A stretch of DNA of 64,000 nucleotides from Drechmeria coniospora. Lineage: Eukaryota; Ascomycota; Sordariomycetes; Hypocreales; Ophiocordycipitaceae. The DNA lies in NCBI RefSeq assembly GCF_001625195.1, contig NC_054389.1, forward strand, positions 2,440,541-2,504,540. Direction: 5' to 3'. The notes under the pieces were generated by a model that was not told the DNA's origin, did no database searches, and worked only from the letters and a program-made list of their open reading frames with translations. Within the stretch, counting starts at the first letter, position 1. Every line of letters begins with the position of its first letter. Positions 63,791 through 64,000 of this stretch are shown in pieces. The position numbers were made by a program, and so were the translations under genes.

Positions 63791-64000
63791 GAAGGACTAG
63801 AGTCAGAGGGGAAATTGAGATAGTAGATTCAACTACTACTATCTCGCAAAGCAACTCCAGTCCCCTAACACCTAGGGAGACAGAGGGGCTACTGTCCTAC
63901 TAGGACCAGTAGACTACTAGTCTGGTAGGACTAGTAGGTTGCAACTGGCCAACGGACCGACTAGTCCTACTAGGACTAGTAGGTTGCAACTGGCCAACGG
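63791..64000. repeat. CTAGTAGG-rich tandem sequence at the window end
   Basis: GGACTAGTAGGTTGCAACTG recurs 45 bases apart at 63928 and 63973, mixed with CCTACTAGGA palindromes. It lies where the integrase-RT linker of the copia element would be expected. The array may continue beyond the window. Confidence 0.7.

Overview
The window is nuclear DNA from a filamentous ascomycete. Almost every recognisable gene has introns of about 50-100 bp with GTRNGT-type donors, CTRAC/CTGAC-like branch sites and YAG acceptors. The proteins match the fungal forms of their families (allosteric chorismate mutase, fused LeuC-LeuD isopropylmalate isomerase, Nur1, Vps17, Rkm5, a Zn2Cys6 regulator). A COP9 signalosome subunit and the overall gene set point to Pezizomycotina, most likely Sordariomycetes and perhaps Hypocreales. 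The order is inference; species cannot be read from the sequence. Coding regions are GC-rich, while many gaps are packed with short GTAC-centred palindromes (CGGAGTAC / GTACTCCG / AAGTACTTAC).

Layout. 1-8 kb: ARO7 (+), BCP1 (-), VPS17 (+), CSN6 (-). 9.7-16.4 kb: a Zn2Cys6 transcription factor (+) and CDC45 (+). 17.5-23.7 kb: NCS1/FRQ1 (+), an RKM5-like methyltransferase (+) and LEU1 (-). 23.7-27.7 kb: no supportable gene, with the longest GTAC-palindrome islands. 27.7-33 kb: NUR1 (-), VMA7 (+), an NPC2-type lipid-transfer protein (-) and a U1 snRNA gene (+). 36.5-46.8 kb: SET3-like PHD/SET protein (+), ALG7 (-), a tandem array of chimeric ALG7 5'-end fragments, and a transglutaminase-like protein (-). 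51-55 kb: an F-box protein (+) and mitochondrial IDH2 (-). From about 55.3 kb to the end: an AT-richer transposon island of LTR remnants, a heavily decayed (RIP-like) retroelement stretch, and a Ty1/copia element with one long gag-pol frame that breaks near the end of integrase and runs out of the window.

The genes are ordinary eukaryotic housekeeping genes and form no operon or cluster. They cover amino-acid biosynthesis (ARO7, LEU1), the TCA cycle (IDH2), trafficking (VPS17, NCS1, NPC2, VMA7), N-glycosylation (ALG7), replication (CDC45), chromatin and nuclear envelope (SET3, NUR1), ribosome-related functions (BCP1, RKM5), protein turnover (CSN6, F-box) and splicing (U1). Most neighbours are convergent or divergent pairs. 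I found no convincing new multi-gene system. The most unusual features are the ALG7-fragment array at 43.1-44.3 kb, the GTAC-palindrome islands, the U1 gene, and the copia element's apparent half-tRNA primer site, leader repeats and knuckle-less Gag.
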